In this document: positions 7,528 to 16,361 of the stretch, in pieces
How positions within the stretch are numbered: position 1 is the first letter of the stretch
How the letters are laid out: each line of letters begins with the position of its first letter
Source: Haloferax gibbonsii ATCC 33959
GTDB taxonomy: Archaea; Halobacteriota; Halobacteria; Halobacteriales; Haloferacaceae
Reading direction: 5' to 3'
Length of the DNA stretch: 53,113 nucleotides
NCBI RefSeq assembly: GCF_000336775.1
Contig: NZ_AOLJ01000011.1
Span: 326,046-379,158, forward strand
Notes under the pieces: generated by a model
What the model was told of the DNA's origin: nothing
Database searches by the model: none
What the model saw: the letters and a program-made list of their open reading frames with translations, nothing else
Program-made: the position numbers and the translations under genes

Positions 7528-8952
7528 CTAGCCGCCGAGTGCGTTCAGCAGTCGAGAAAGCCAGTAGTCAGTCACGCCAGTTGCTGCTGTTGGGTCAGTT
7601 CCAAGGGTAACCTCCTCAGTATCCCCATAGCCATCCCCATCAGTATCTGCCTGTAATGGGTCTGTGCGGTGGATCGTCACCTCGTCCCCGTCAGAAAGGC
7701 CGTCACGATCAGTATCTGCCTGCAGTGGGTTCGTGTCTGTCTCGGTGACCTCTCGTGCGTCGACAAGTCCATCGCGGTCCGTATCTTCCTGTGTTGGGTT
7801 CGTGTTGTGAATCGTGACTTCCGTCTGGTCTTCGAGGCCGTCACCGTCAGTATCCACCACCGTCGGATCAGTGCCGATATCGTTCACTTCCTCACCATCA
7901 GTAAGGCCATCTCCATCAGAATCCATCTCGGTTGGATTACTCCCGAGTGAGACCTCACGTCCGTCAGTAAGGCCATCCGTGTCACTATCGGCCATCACGG
8001 GGTCACTCCCCTGTGATTGTTCATCCCCATCAGAGAGTCCGTCTCCGTCGGAGTCACTCAGTGTGGGGTCAGTCGGTCCTGAAACCTCTGCACTATCAGT
8101 AAGCCCGTCGCCATCAGAATCCACTGACGTGGGACTCGTTCCGTACGAATTCACTTCTTCACCATCTGTGAGCCCGTCGCCATCGGAATCACTCATCGTC
8201 GGATTTGTTGGGCCGCTCCGCTCTCGGTTGTCACTGAGACCGTCACCATCCGTATCTGCCGAGCGTGGGTCTGTGCCAAGCGACCGCTCATCGCTGTCAG
8301 TAATCCCATCCCCATCTGTATCTTGATACGTGGGTTCGGATTGGGTACTCGACGATGCTTGGGCTTGACCACTTGGTTCAGACTGCTGATTCGTCGATTC
8401 CGACTGGGCTGCAGTATCCGCACCTGGCTGGTCTTGGCTGCTGGGCTCGTACTTTACAGTCCCTGACCAAGTATCGATTTTGTCGTCGACCTCCGTCGTG
8501 AGAATACCGGCATTCGGTGGTGGTGCATCGTCATCCCACAAGCTGATCTCGAGAGCCAATTCACGTCGCGAAAACTGCTTATCCCACAAATCGTCTTTTG
8601 TCGAGAGCTCAACGAGCACATTGTCGTCGTTCATACCCACGTTCTTTCGACCGATTCGGGACCCCTCGATCGACATGAGAATGACTGGCTCCATCGCTGG
8701 GTCACTGATGATGCCTGTTTTGTCGTAACAACCCCAGCACTTGGTGTCGAGGAGGAGTTCAATAGTGAACGAGGAGTAATACCCGTCACCGTCGCGGTCA
8801 ACAGTATCGATAATCCGCACGCGCTTGATTCCTGCAGTCTCGTCTGCGTATACTGCCCCGACAGGGACGAACAGCAACGAAATCACGACGAAGAGTACGA
8901 GAAGTGACTGTCGCTGGAAGAGCCGTTTGAGAGGTGGTTTTGTGTGTGGCAT
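7528..8952 (-). CDS. Secreted Ca-binding TSP type-3 repeat protein
   Basis: 474 residues. A Sec-type signal peptide (RQSLLVLFVVISLLFVPVGA, about 14-33) is followed by a beta-rich domain to about residue 165 with one CWGC pair, a Ser/Gln-rich linker, and then eleven tandem D-x-DGDGLxDxxE repeats of the thrombospondin type-3 kind, each able to bind calcium. The short C-terminus (DYWLSRLLNALGG) could be a weak anchor. It is probably an extracellular or cell-surface protein; similar repeats occur in haloarchaeal S-layer-associated proteins. The DNA repeats simply reflect the protein repeats. It lies inside the segment bounded by the two dispersed repeats. Confidence 0.85.
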   Translation of the reverse strand: MPHTKPPLKRLFQRQSLLVLFVVISLLFVPVGAVYADETAGIKRVRIIDTVDRDGDGYYSSFTIELLLDTKCWGCYDKTGIISDPAMEPVILMSIEGSRIGRKNVGMNDDNVLVELSTKDDLWDKQFSRRELALEISLWDDDAPPPNAGILTTEVDDKIDTWSGTVKYEPSSQDQPGADTAAQSESTNQQSEPSGQAQASSSTQSEPTYQDTDGDGITDSDERSLGTDPRSADTDGDGLSDNRERSGPTNPTMSDSDGDGLTDGEEVNSYGTSPTSVDSDGDGLTDSAEVSGPTDPTLSDSDGDGLSDGDEQSQGSDPVMADSDTDGLTDGREVSLGSNPTEMDSDGDGLTDGEEVNDIGTDPTVVDTDGDGLEDQTEVTIHNTNPTQEDTDRDGLVDAREVTETDTNPLQADTDRDGLSDGDEVTIHRTDPLQADTDGDGYGDTEEVTLGTDPTAATGVTDYWLSRLLNALGG

Positions 8953-9172
8953 GCTACCATTTGAAATAGATGGTGAGCAGTCATTACGTCACGCGTCGGT
9001 TGGTTCGTCAACTCCTGCGAACTGATATAAGAAGCGTAGTCATAAATGGCAGCAACCAAACAGTACTCAGCAGATGGTCTGATATTTCGTCTGTTCAAAC
9101 TCGGAGGTTGATGTCGATATTCGTCGATGCATCGGAGTTAGTGAACTTCTGGATCCATACACAATTTGTCAA

Positions 9173-9182
9173 TTTATATATC
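9173..9182 (+). promoter_or_regulatory. TATA box upstream of FilR1-type regulator
   Basis: TTTATATATC lies about 40 bp before the ATG at 9221 in an AT-rich 267-bp divergent spacer (8953-9220). Nothing else recognisable is in that spacer. Confidence 0.45.
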
Positions 9183-9220
9183 ATATCCGAACGAAGATAT
9201 TACTCTAACGAGGCGACACC

Positions 9221-10000
9221 ATGGTATCCATTGAGGCAGACATGATCGGTGTTTTGAACCGCCGCTCCGCACTCCTCGAGTGTCTCTTGCAGCAACCGAG
9301 AGACAAGCGCACACTTGTTGACAAATTAGATGTCTCTCGGTCCACGATTGACCGAGGCGTACGCGAGTTAGAGTCTGCAGGAATTGTGGCGTATGAAGGG
9401 AGGATGTATGGTCTCACCCCTGTTGGTGAGTTTCTCGGCCAGGCGTTTACCGACTTTCAGGACACAATTGAGACGACGACACGGCTCGCGCCGTTTTTAC
9501 AGTTAGTCGACCCTGACTGGTTCGATATCGATCTCAGGAGTCTACAGACGGCACGAATCTGGGTTGCTGAGGCAAACGACTCATTTGGGCCACTAGACAG
9601 TCACATTGAGACGGTACAGGCGGCACATCGATATCGAGGCCTCTTACCGTCCGTCGGCCGAGAGTCGATGGAAGTCAAATACCGAAGTATCCTCGAACAC
9701 GAGTCTGAACATGAGGTAATTGTCGACCGTACCGTTGCAGAGGTACTCCAGTCAGAGCCGGTGGTCGATCTCTTCGAAGACATGATTGCAACAGGTCGAG
9801 TGTCTGTCTACGTTTGTGACGACCCAATCCCACAGTATCTCGGATTGTTTGACCAGACCGTGATGCAGGTCGGAAGTTGCGGGAATAATGGGATTCCCTA
9901 TGCACTTCTTGAGACCGCTGACGATGAGTCGTTTGCATGGGCAGCACGCAAATATGAATCATACAAGGATACCGCGACACTACTCGCGGGGCCATCGTAA
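9221..10000 (+). CDS. Winged-helix regulator with FilR1/DUF1724 domain
   Basis: 259 residues. The N-terminal winged helix (about 10-70) contains RSALLECLLQQPRDKRTLVD and KLDVSRSTIDRGVRELESAG. The C-terminal domain (about 120-255), with EHESEHEVIVDRTVAEVLQS and LFDQTVMQVGSCGNNGIPYA, matches the DUF1724/FilR1 effector domain found in many archaeal regulators. The ligand is unknown. It is encoded 125 bp upstream of the translocase gene in the same direction and divergent to the TSP3 protein, so it may control either. An in-frame ATG at 9242 is an alternative start. Confidence 0.85.
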   Translation: MVSIEADMIGVLNRRSALLECLLQQPRDKRTLVDKLDVSRSTIDRGVRELESAGIVAYEGRMYGLTPVGEFLGQAFTDFQDTIETTTRLAPFLQLVDPDWFDIDLRSLQTARIWVAEANDSFGPLDSHIETVQAAHRYRGLLPSVGRESMEVKYRSILEHESEHEVIVDRTVAEVLQSEPVVDLFEDMIATGRVSVYVCDDPIPQYLGLFDQTVMQVGSCGNNGIPYALLETADDESFAWAARKYESYKDTATLLAGPS

Positions 10001-10125
10001 TTGACGGGAGCAATGTACGGGGACCACCCTTCGAAATACGCTGTGTCGCTGATCGATAGAACAGGCGAATGTCCTGTTATCACAACCACACATAGAGAAG
10101 GAATTATTTCGAATCACCGTGACCG

Positions 10126-13100
10126 TTGGGCACTATTCAATCCACAGCCACGCGGTCGTTCATTCGGTTGCGACCAACAACGGATTCGTTCGACCCCACG
10201 ACCGTCGCCGCGCAGTTCACACGACTGTTCGACCTGCTTTCTGCGCCCACCGACCAACCAACGCTCGAATGGCTCCTCGTCACCGACGGCTCGCCGGCGA
10301 GTACCATCGACTACACGCTCAGCATCGATGGTGATCTCGGCGGAGCCATCGACTCGTGGTGTCGCGAACTCGTCCCCGACTCGTTCGAGATTACGACGAC
10401 GACGACCGACCCGTTAGATCGACTCTCGCCTGCCGAGCCAGACGCCGCCCCTGAAGCCGAAGCGCTCGAACGCTACCGCCCACCTCGCTATCGGGCGGTC
10501 GAGTTCGTCGGCTGTCCCGACCGCCGCGACGACTGGCAGACGACTCTCACGCCGTACGACGCGTTCCACGAGACGGACACACGACCACCGCTTGCGACGG
10601 TCGTCTCGACGCTCGCGAACGCGACCGTTCCGATGGCCGTCCAAGTGCTCGTCACCCCGCATGCTGACTGGCGACACCACGCCCGCGACCGTCGCCGCCG
10701 CCTGACGAACGGCCGCGATACGCTGTCACAGCGACTCGTCGACGACTGGATTACCTCGACGAACACCGACGCCAACACCGCCGACCCGACGGTCAACTCG
10801 CGACTCGACGCCCTCGACGACAAGGACGCCCGACGGTCGTTCACCGTCACCGCCCGCGCGGTGGCGACGACGACAGACCCCGATGAATCACTCCCCGAGC
10901 TCACTACGTTGCAGACGGCGTTCGCGCCGCTCAGCGGCGATCACTACTACATCGAAGGCCGCGAGCGAACCGGCGACGACGCACAGGCGGTCTTCGAAGC
11001 CCTCCGCAATCGCGTCGCAGTCGACCCCGAACACATGAGTCTGCGGACGAAACTCCCGTGGACCGACCACGCGAGTCCCGCGCTCGTCATGGATGGGCGC
11101 GAACTCCCCGCACTCTGTCTCCTCGATGCGTCGGCACTCCCAGCCGATGCCCAGCGCGCACTCGCGCCGACGCCGACGGACGAACACGGGCTCACCCGAC
11201 CGGCGCGTGACCGCCTCGAACGCTATCGCGACCCCGGGATGACGCTTGGCTACGCCCAGAGCGCCGACGGCGAAGCCGACGCCGCACCCATCTCACTTCC
11301 GCCGTCGCTCCAGCCGCTGCACGTCGGCTGGTTCGGCCGAACCGGCTCCGGGAAGTCGACCAGTCTCGTCACCGCCATGCTCGACAATCACGACGCGACC
11401 GCGGGCGCGGATATCCTCATCGACCCCAAAGGCGACGGCATGGCCGCGGACTATCTCCGCGCGCACTACGCTCGCCACGGCTCGCTCGAGAACGTCTACT
11501 ACTTCGATTGCACGGAGACACTGCCGGCGCTATCGTTTTTCGATATTCGCGACCAACTCGATGCGGGCATCGACCGCACGACTGCCGTCGAGGACGTCGT
11601 CGACCACTACGTCGATATCCTCATCGGCATCATGGGTCGCGACCGCTTCGAGCAGGCCGTTCGGTCGCCCGACATCATCCGCTACGTCCTCAAGGCGATG
11701 TTCGACCCCGTCCACGGCGCGGACGCGTTCACCCACCGCGAGTTCCAGACCGCGGTCGCCAGACTCCACGAGACGCGCGACCCGCCACCGGTCGTCGACG
11801 ACGACCTCCAAGCCATGCTCGCGGGCGTCGCGGCCAACTCCAAGCGCTCGTTCGACGAACTCATGCAGGGGGTCGCCAACCGCATCGAGAAGGTGCCGCT
11901 CGACGCCCGGCTTGCACAGCTGTTCAATCACGTCCACGCCGAGGACGGAACTGGCCCGCGATTCGACCTCCGAAGCCATCTCGACGACAACGCCGTCATC
12001 ATCATCGACACGGGTGGGTTGCGACCGGCATCGCGACGCGTCATCACACTCGTGTTGTTGTCGTCGCTGTGGACGGCGCTGCGTCGCCGCACCCAACACC
12101 ACCCCGACGGCGACCATGATCACCCACTCGTTAATCTGTATCTCGAAGAAGCCTCTCAGCTGTCGACGTCGTCGTTGCTGTCGAAGCTTCTGTCGCAGTC
12201 GCGGTCGTTCGGCCTGTCGATGACGCTCGCGATGCAGTTCCCAGCACAGCTTCGCGAGGCCAACCCCGAAGCGTATCGCGAGGTTCTGAACAACGTCTCG
12301 ACGATTGTCACCGGCAACGTCGCGGTCGACCCCGAGTTCAGCCATCGCTTCGCGACGACTGACCACCCTGCAAACGAGGTCCAAGCCCGCCTTCGCGCGC
12401 TCCGCCGTGGCCAGTGGCTGACCACGCTCCCCGCTGGGTTCGGCCACGCCGAACCGACGCCGTTCGTCCTCCAAAGCGCGCCGCTGCCCGCGGGCCACCC
12501 AGAGGGACACTTGCCGTTTTCCGACGCCCGCGAGACGGCGTTCGCCGCGACGTGCGACCTGCTGGAAGCGCGGTCACGAGACGCCCATGGCCTCGCTGTC
12601 GATGCACAGAGGCGCCGGTCACAACAGGCCCCCACGCCGACATCTGACAACCCGACTGGGACGCCCGAAGCGACTGCACGGACGCCCGAGTCGACCACAC
12701 AGCCGCCCGAGGAGTCGGCAGACGCACCGTGGAACGCGCCGATTCCCGAAGCACGGGTCAACTCGACGCTCCCCTACACGAGTCGGCTCCCGCCGACGGT
12801 CGTCTATGACCCCGAGGCGCACGCGGCGAAATGCGACGAGTGTTCGACGCGCTATGACCCGTCGCTCACGGGGCTGAAAAACGCCATCGGGTGTTGTCAC
12901 AGTCTCGACGAGGTCGACCGCGACGACATCCCGATTTCGAACGTGCCGCTGACGCTCACGCCCGAAGAGCGCCGCAAGAGCGTCTTCACGGATGCACAGC
13001 TTCGGTTCCTCCAGGCGGTGTATTCCGCACACCAACGCCGCTTTGACACGGAATTCGAGTACGACATCCTGTACGACAGTATGGTCCGCCTCCAGGAGTA

Positions 13101-13719
13101 CACGGGCATCGACCACGCCTCGGTTCGCGAACTCGTCGATGGTGGCACGCTCGCCCTCGACTGTACCTATCCACACAAACTCTATACGGTCACGCCGAAG
13201 GGCCGCCGCGCGATTGGGGTTCGCCACCGCGAGGGCGTCGCGTATGGCCACCGCCGCGGCGACCTCAGCGAATCGAGTCTCCACGTCGTGATGGTCGAAG
13301 TCGGCCGGCGCTATCTCGAACAGGCGTTCGTCGAGGACGACGATTCGGCCGCCGTCGAGGCAGTCTCGTATTTCGACCACGAGGGCTCGCGACTCGACGC
13401 CGTCTGTCTCGATGCTGATGGAGAGATTGTCGTCACCCTCGAAGCAGAGCGGGTGAACAACGACCTGCTCACCGCGGTCCCCGAGGACTTCGATAAGATG
13501 GCCGCCTGCGATCCAGAAGCGGCCATCTGGGTGGTGAAAAATCGGGCTGATGCACACGAGGTGCTCCGCGGGCTCAACGAGCCGAAGGAGGGCCCGCCGC
13601 GCGTCGAGAAAACCTACAGTACGAACTCGCCGCCGAAGACGTTCCAAATCGACCAGCCCGGGTTTTCGGAGATGCACACGCTTCAGCAGTTGCGCGATTC
13701 GACGTTGGACCACTCGTAG
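10126..13719 (+). CDS. Conjugation/T4SS-type DNA-translocating ATPase with C-terminal nuclease-like part
   Basis: 1197 residues. The FtsK/HerA/VirB4-like motor has Walker A GRTGSGKST (404-412) and a Walker B-like LVNLYLEEA (668-676), with SRSFGLSMTLAMQFPAQLRE as the arginine-finger/sensor region. After a Thr/Pro-rich linker (about 830-885) come a zinc-finger-like CDECSTRY...GCCH (about 902-925), a winged-helix-like region (about 950-1040) and a C-terminal stretch SRLDAVCLDADGEIVVTLEA (about 1089-1108) that resembles a PD-(D/E)xK core with ExE instead of ExK. An in-frame TGA sits six bases upstream of the TTG at 10126, so the start is TTG or lies far inside; conserved-looking sequence begins at once, so I take TTG. 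Probably moves plasmid DNA during conjugation or packaging. Confidence 0.85.
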   Translation: MGTIQSTATRSFIRLRPTTDSFDPTTVAAQFTRLFDLLSAPTDQPTLEWLLVTDGSPASTIDYTLSIDGDLGGAIDSWCRELVPDSFEITTTTTDPLDRLSPAEPDAAPEAEALERYRPPRYRAVEFVGCPDRRDDWQTTLTPYDAFHETDTRPPLATVVSTLANATVPMAVQVLVTPHADWRHHARDRRRRLTNGRDTLSQRLVDDWITSTNTDANTADPTVNSRLDALDDKDARRSFTVTARAVATTTDPDESLPELTTLQTAFAPLSGDHYYIEGRERTGDDAQAVFEALRNRVAVDPEHMSLRTKLPWTDHASPALVMDGRELPALCLLDASALPADAQRALAPTPTDEHGLTRPARDRLERYRDPGMTLGYAQSADGEADAAPISLPPSLQPLHVGWFGRTGSGKSTSLVTAMLDNHDATAGADILIDPKGDGMAADYLRAHYARHGSLENVYYFDCTETLPALSFFDIRDQLDAGIDRTTAVEDVVDHYVDILIGIMGRDRFEQAVRSPDIIRYVLKAMFDPVHGADAFTHREFQTAVARLHETRDPPPVVDDDLQAMLAGVAANSKRSFDELMQGVANRIEKVPLDARLAQLFNHVHAEDGTGPRFDLRSHLDDNAVIIIDTGGLRPASRRVITLVLLSSLWTALRRRTQHHPDGDHDHPLVNLYLEEASQLSTSSLLSKLLSQSRSFGLSMTLAMQFPAQLREANPEAYREVLNNVSTIVTGNVAVDPEFSHRFATTDHPANEVQARLRALRRGQWLTTLPAGFGHAEPTPFVLQSAPLPAGHPEGHLPFSDARETAFAATCDLLEARSRDAHGLAVDAQRRRSQQAPTPTSDNPTGTPEATARTPESTTQPPEESADAPWNAPIPEARVNSTLPYTSRLPPTVVYDPEAHAAKCDECSTRYDPSLTGLKNAIGCCHSLDEVDRDDIPISNVPLTLTPEERRKSVFTDAQLRFLQAVYSAHQRRFDTEFEYDILYDSMVRLQEYTGIDHASVRELVDGGTLALDCTYPHKLYTVTPKGRRAIGVRHREGVAYGHRRGDLSESSLHVVMVEVGRRYLEQAFVEDDDSAAVEAVSYFDHEGSRLDAVCLDADGEIVVTLEAERVNNDLLTAVPEDFDKMAACDPEAAIWVVKNRADAHEVLRGLNEPKEGPPRVEKTYSTNSPPKTFQIDQPGFSEMHTLQQLRDSTLDHS

Positions 13720-13919
13720 CGGTGGCGTAGGCTGGGTGATGGTCTCGTCTTCGAAGGAGGGGAGCGCGTAGTGAGTTGTCGTCGGCACGATAGCCATTGC
13801 GTCGTCGGCGAACGAGTGCGAAGAGGAGTGAACACGACCAAGTAGCGTATCGAAACCCGGACCCGAAGAGGCGCTGTCGACGTTTCAGACCGTCAACGAG
13901 TGAACCACGCTGGACAGGT

Positions 13920-14360
13920 TCACCCCTCGTAGTTGTCCCAGACTACACCGACTCGGCGGTTGACCCACGGGACGACAACGTCCGCGAGAACGTCACCGAG
14001 ATGCAGCGGATAGTCTCGATTCACACCATCGCTGTGTCGTGCCGCCGGGGGCTCGTGAAAGTGGTCTCGTGAGTAGTCGGGACTGTCGTGTCGGTCCCAC
14101 CGGCACAGCCAGCGATCACCGTGTCGAGATTCGACGTACGTGATGTGGAAGGTCCCGTCCGTGTACGCCTGCACTTCGATGTATGCAGCGTCGACGACCG
14201 ACTCCGGATAGTACAACGGACGAACCGTGAGGACAATCGAGTCCGGTCGGTTCGCAGGAAAGACGGCTATCGATGAAAGCCAGGGTTCATCCCCGAATCC
14301 GCTGGCAAGGTCTCGAAGGAGCGCACGGTTCGGCTGCCGTTTTGTTCGCTCGGGGGGCAC
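13920..14360 (-). CDS. Small TumE-like protein, second cassette
   Basis: 146 residues with a GTG start two bases after the stop of the upstream winged-helix gene. The core HGDRWLCRWDRHDSPDYSRD followed by HFHEPP has the same order as RYDYHP...KHFHTPP in the protein at 2051, while the rest differs. C-terminus VVPWVNRRVGVVWDNYEG parallels ARAVHQLWRRAYE of the first copy in position. Putative toxin-like partner; activity not visible from sequence. The gap 13720-13919 before it holds nothing I can support. Confidence 0.7.
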   Translation of the reverse strand: MPPERTKRQPNRALLRDLASGFGDEPWLSSIAVFPANRPDSIVLTVRPLYYPESVVDAAYIEVQAYTDGTFHITYVESRHGDRWLCRWDRHDSPDYSRDHFHEPPAARHSDGVNRDYPLHLGDVLADVVVPWVNRRVGVVWDNYEG

Positions 14361-14362
14361 GC

Positions 14363-14893
14363 TCAGGCGAGCCCTTCGTGCTCCGAGTGGTTGTCGTGTG
14401 CCTGTCGAAGGTCTCGAATCTCAGTCTGGATGGCCTCCCACGAGGTGATGTCGAGCCAGACCTGCTCTGGGTCGCCGTAGTCGTGATAGTCGAGTGGGTC
14501 GAGCGCACCCGGTCGGTCAACGCCGTAGTTGTCTCGGTATGCTGCGTCTTCCGCGAGGAGTTCCCCGAGGCGCTGTTTGTACTCCTGCTCGCTGAGCGAA
14601 GCCAGTCGGCGCTGGCGTCGCCACTCGAAGTAGGCTTCGTTGCGCTCAAAGCGTATGGGGTCGTCGCCAACCTGCGTCAACACGCCGATGTCGGCGAGTC
14701 GAGTGAGGTGCCGCCGCGCGGTGTTCGGGGCACATTCTGCCCGCGTCGCAATCTCCGAGACGCGCGTTGGCTCGGTGAGTTCGAGTGCGACACGGTAGAC
14801 GCGGTCATCTGCCGGGGCTTCATCGAGTCGCTCACGGAACGATGTCGAAAAATCGGGTGGTCGACCCGACGACGGCGTGTCTGTCATGCGCAT
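14363..14893 (-). CDS. Winged-helix DNA-binding protein, antitoxin-like, second cassette
   Basis: About 176 residues. Winged helix at about 30-80 with VSEIATRAECAPNTARRHLT; then charged helices (RRQRRLASLSEQEYKQRLGE) and a tail VWLDITSWEAIQTEIRDLRQ corresponding to ADLTRWQQIEQNLEIAQAAL in the paralogue at 1436. ATG at 14893 or 14887; the annotated TTG one codon earlier is less likely. The start region overlaps an inverted repeat GCGCAT-N4-ATGCGC, which suggests autorepression. Confidence 0.8.
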   Translation of the reverse strand: MRMTDTPSSGRPPDFSTSFRERLDEAPADDRVYRVALELTEPTRVSEIATRAECAPNTARRHLTRLADIGVLTQVGDDPIRFERNEAYFEWRRQRRLASLSEQEYKQRLGELLAEDAAYRDNYGVDRPGALDPLDYHDYGDPEQVWLDITSWEAIQTEIRDLRQAHDNHSEHEGLA

Positions 14894-14913
14894 CAATATG
14901 CGCTTGCGCGCAA
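14888..14913. promoter_or_regulatory. Inverted repeats overlapping the winged-helix gene start
   Basis: GCGCATCAATATGCGC (14888-14903) is a perfect dyad with 4-nt spacer covering the start codon, directly followed by the palindrome TTGCGCGCAA (14904-14913). An AAATTATATTG box lies just upstream (14911-14921 on the minus strand). The arrangement fits an operator bound by the encoded winged-helix protein. Confidence 0.6.
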
Positions 14914-14968
14914 TATAATTTCTGCCTACGCAATTATTCTTTCACAAGGAATGACACCCCACCTAACA

Positions 14969-15079
14969 GGGTGGGACTGAACGGGGCCGCGGCGAGGACG
15001 AAGACGGCCGACTGTAGCACCGCAGGCCGAAGGCCGAGGCGCGCACGGCGGCCCTCGAGTCGTCGCCGTGGGGGCGTTC
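14969..15079 (+). repeat. Dispersed structured repeat, copy B
   Basis: About 111 bp, strongly similar to 7362-7482 and in the same orientation; shares GGGTGGGACTGAACGGGGCC, GACGGCCGACTG, and GGCCCTCGAGTCGTCGCCG. The terminal stem is kept with a C-to-T change that preserves pairing as G-U. A and B are direct repeats bounding 7.5 kb. Confidence 0.7.
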
Positions 15080-15096
15080 GAGGTGACGAAAACTCC

Positions 15097-16224
15097 TTAG
15101 ATGGTATCTCTGTTTCCGAGCACGTACCCAAGCAGAACAATCAACAGGGTTCCGACGTACGTCTCGAACAACACAACGAATTCAGTATACTGTCTAGGAA
15201 CCCATGTCACGAGGTTTCTCGGTGGGTGTGGAGCCGACGTCACGAGCGTTGAAACACTATAGAAGAGACTCCCTCCAGTCCAACTATCTGCTGTTCCCAC
15301 AATCGAATACCAAAATGTTGATATTAGTAACAATAACGCCGTCCAGATGAGGACGTAACTTACGCGTACCCCGTACCCAGTCAACCCTTGGGAAACCAAG
15401 TTTCCAAGATATTTGACCAACTGACCATTCTGAGAGGCTTCTTTCGTTCGGGCCTTGCGTTGCAGGTAGTACAGTCCCCGATGGGTGTCATCAAGCGCTT
15501 TCTGTCTGAACGCCTTGCGAATTACTTCGTATCCCTCTGCCAATACATTCCATTCCGATGCATTGGCGGGTTCCGAACAAAAGCCATGAAATGTGGTGTA
15601 GCCGCTGAGTTCTACATCAGAGAATCGGATCCCCCGGACGTCTACTGAAACGAACGTAGTCCCACGGAGGTCAGAACCTGTGAGATCCGTATCAACGAGC
15701 TCTGCACGGTGGAACTTAGCTCGTTGTAACTTTGTACCAGATAGGTCTGTATTGTATAAATTTGCGTCCTTGAAATCAATATCCCCTAATCTTGAACCGC
15801 TGAGATCTCCGTTCGTGATATCAACACTAGCAAACTCGTTTCCCGTCAAATCTTTCTGGCTAAAATCTGCACCAAATGCAGAGATATTTTGAAAGTTACA
15901 TCGGTGAATTTGTGTTTGTGACAAGTCAACACCGCTAAGATCCGCATGTGCAAAATCAGAATTTGACAACTTTGAACCCTCAAGACCCGAGTTAGTAAGG
16001 TCCGCTTTGCGTAGAGTGCTATTGGTGAAATCAGTGTATCTGAGATCAGCACCAGTAAAATCCGCATCAGATAATTCTGCGTCAGAAAAATCCGCGTATC
16101 TGAGATCAGCACCACGTAGATTCGCATTCTCAAGATTAGAGGAGCTGAAGTCCACTCCCTGAAGGTTCATCCCAGATAGATCTACTCCGTGAAGGTCTTC
16201 GCCAACTAAGTTGCGTCCACTCAT
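15097..16224 (-). CDS. Pentapeptide-repeat protein fused to two-TM ion-channel domain
   Basis: 375 residues. Residues about 5-215 are pentapeptide repeats of A(D/N)LxG type (for example LENANLRGADLRYADFSDAE), expected to form a right-handed quadrilateral beta helix. A helical connector (about 225-275) leads to two hydrophobic segments: VSYVLIWTALLLLISTFWY and VLFETYVGTLLIVLLGYVLG, with SLFYSVSTLVTSAPHP between them at the place of a potassium-channel pore loop, although no TVGYG filter is present. The gene is more AT-rich than its neighbours. Pentapeptide-channel fusions occur in archaea; the role is unknown. Confidence 0.85.
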   Translation of the reverse strand: MSGRNLVGEDLHGVDLSGMNLQGVDFSSSNLENANLRGADLRYADFSDAELSDADFTGADLRYTDFTNSTLRKADLTNSGLEGSKLSNSDFAHADLSGVDLSQTQIHRCNFQNISAFGADFSQKDLTGNEFASVDITNGDLSGSRLGDIDFKDANLYNTDLSGTKLQRAKFHRAELVDTDLTGSDLRGTTFVSVDVRGIRFSDVELSGYTTFHGFCSEPANASEWNVLAEGYEVIRKAFRQKALDDTHRGLYYLQRKARTKEASQNGQLVKYLGNLVSQGLTGYGVRVSYVLIWTALLLLISTFWYSIVGTADSWTGGSLFYSVSTLVTSAPHPPRNLVTWVPRQYTEFVVLFETYVGTLLIVLLGYVLGNRDTI

Positions 16225-16361
16225 TTATTTCATTTCAGATCTCGCCTGCTTGGGCCATTCAGTATCATTGTCACCAATACGAAGAATGGGTTAAATAGCT
16301 AAGGTAACTGCTCGTCAGTCACTAATTGGTGTGTGACACAGACGACGAGTAACGCCTCACT

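Noticed and set aside
7528..8330. Regular short repeats considered as a CRISPR array
   Set aside because: The repeats translate in frame to DxDGDGLxD calcium motifs, differ from unit to unit, and there are no cas genes.
7362..15079. Composite transposon
   Set aside because: Direct repeats flank the segment but there is no transposase, no target-site duplication I could find and no known IS end; reported as a repeat pair instead.
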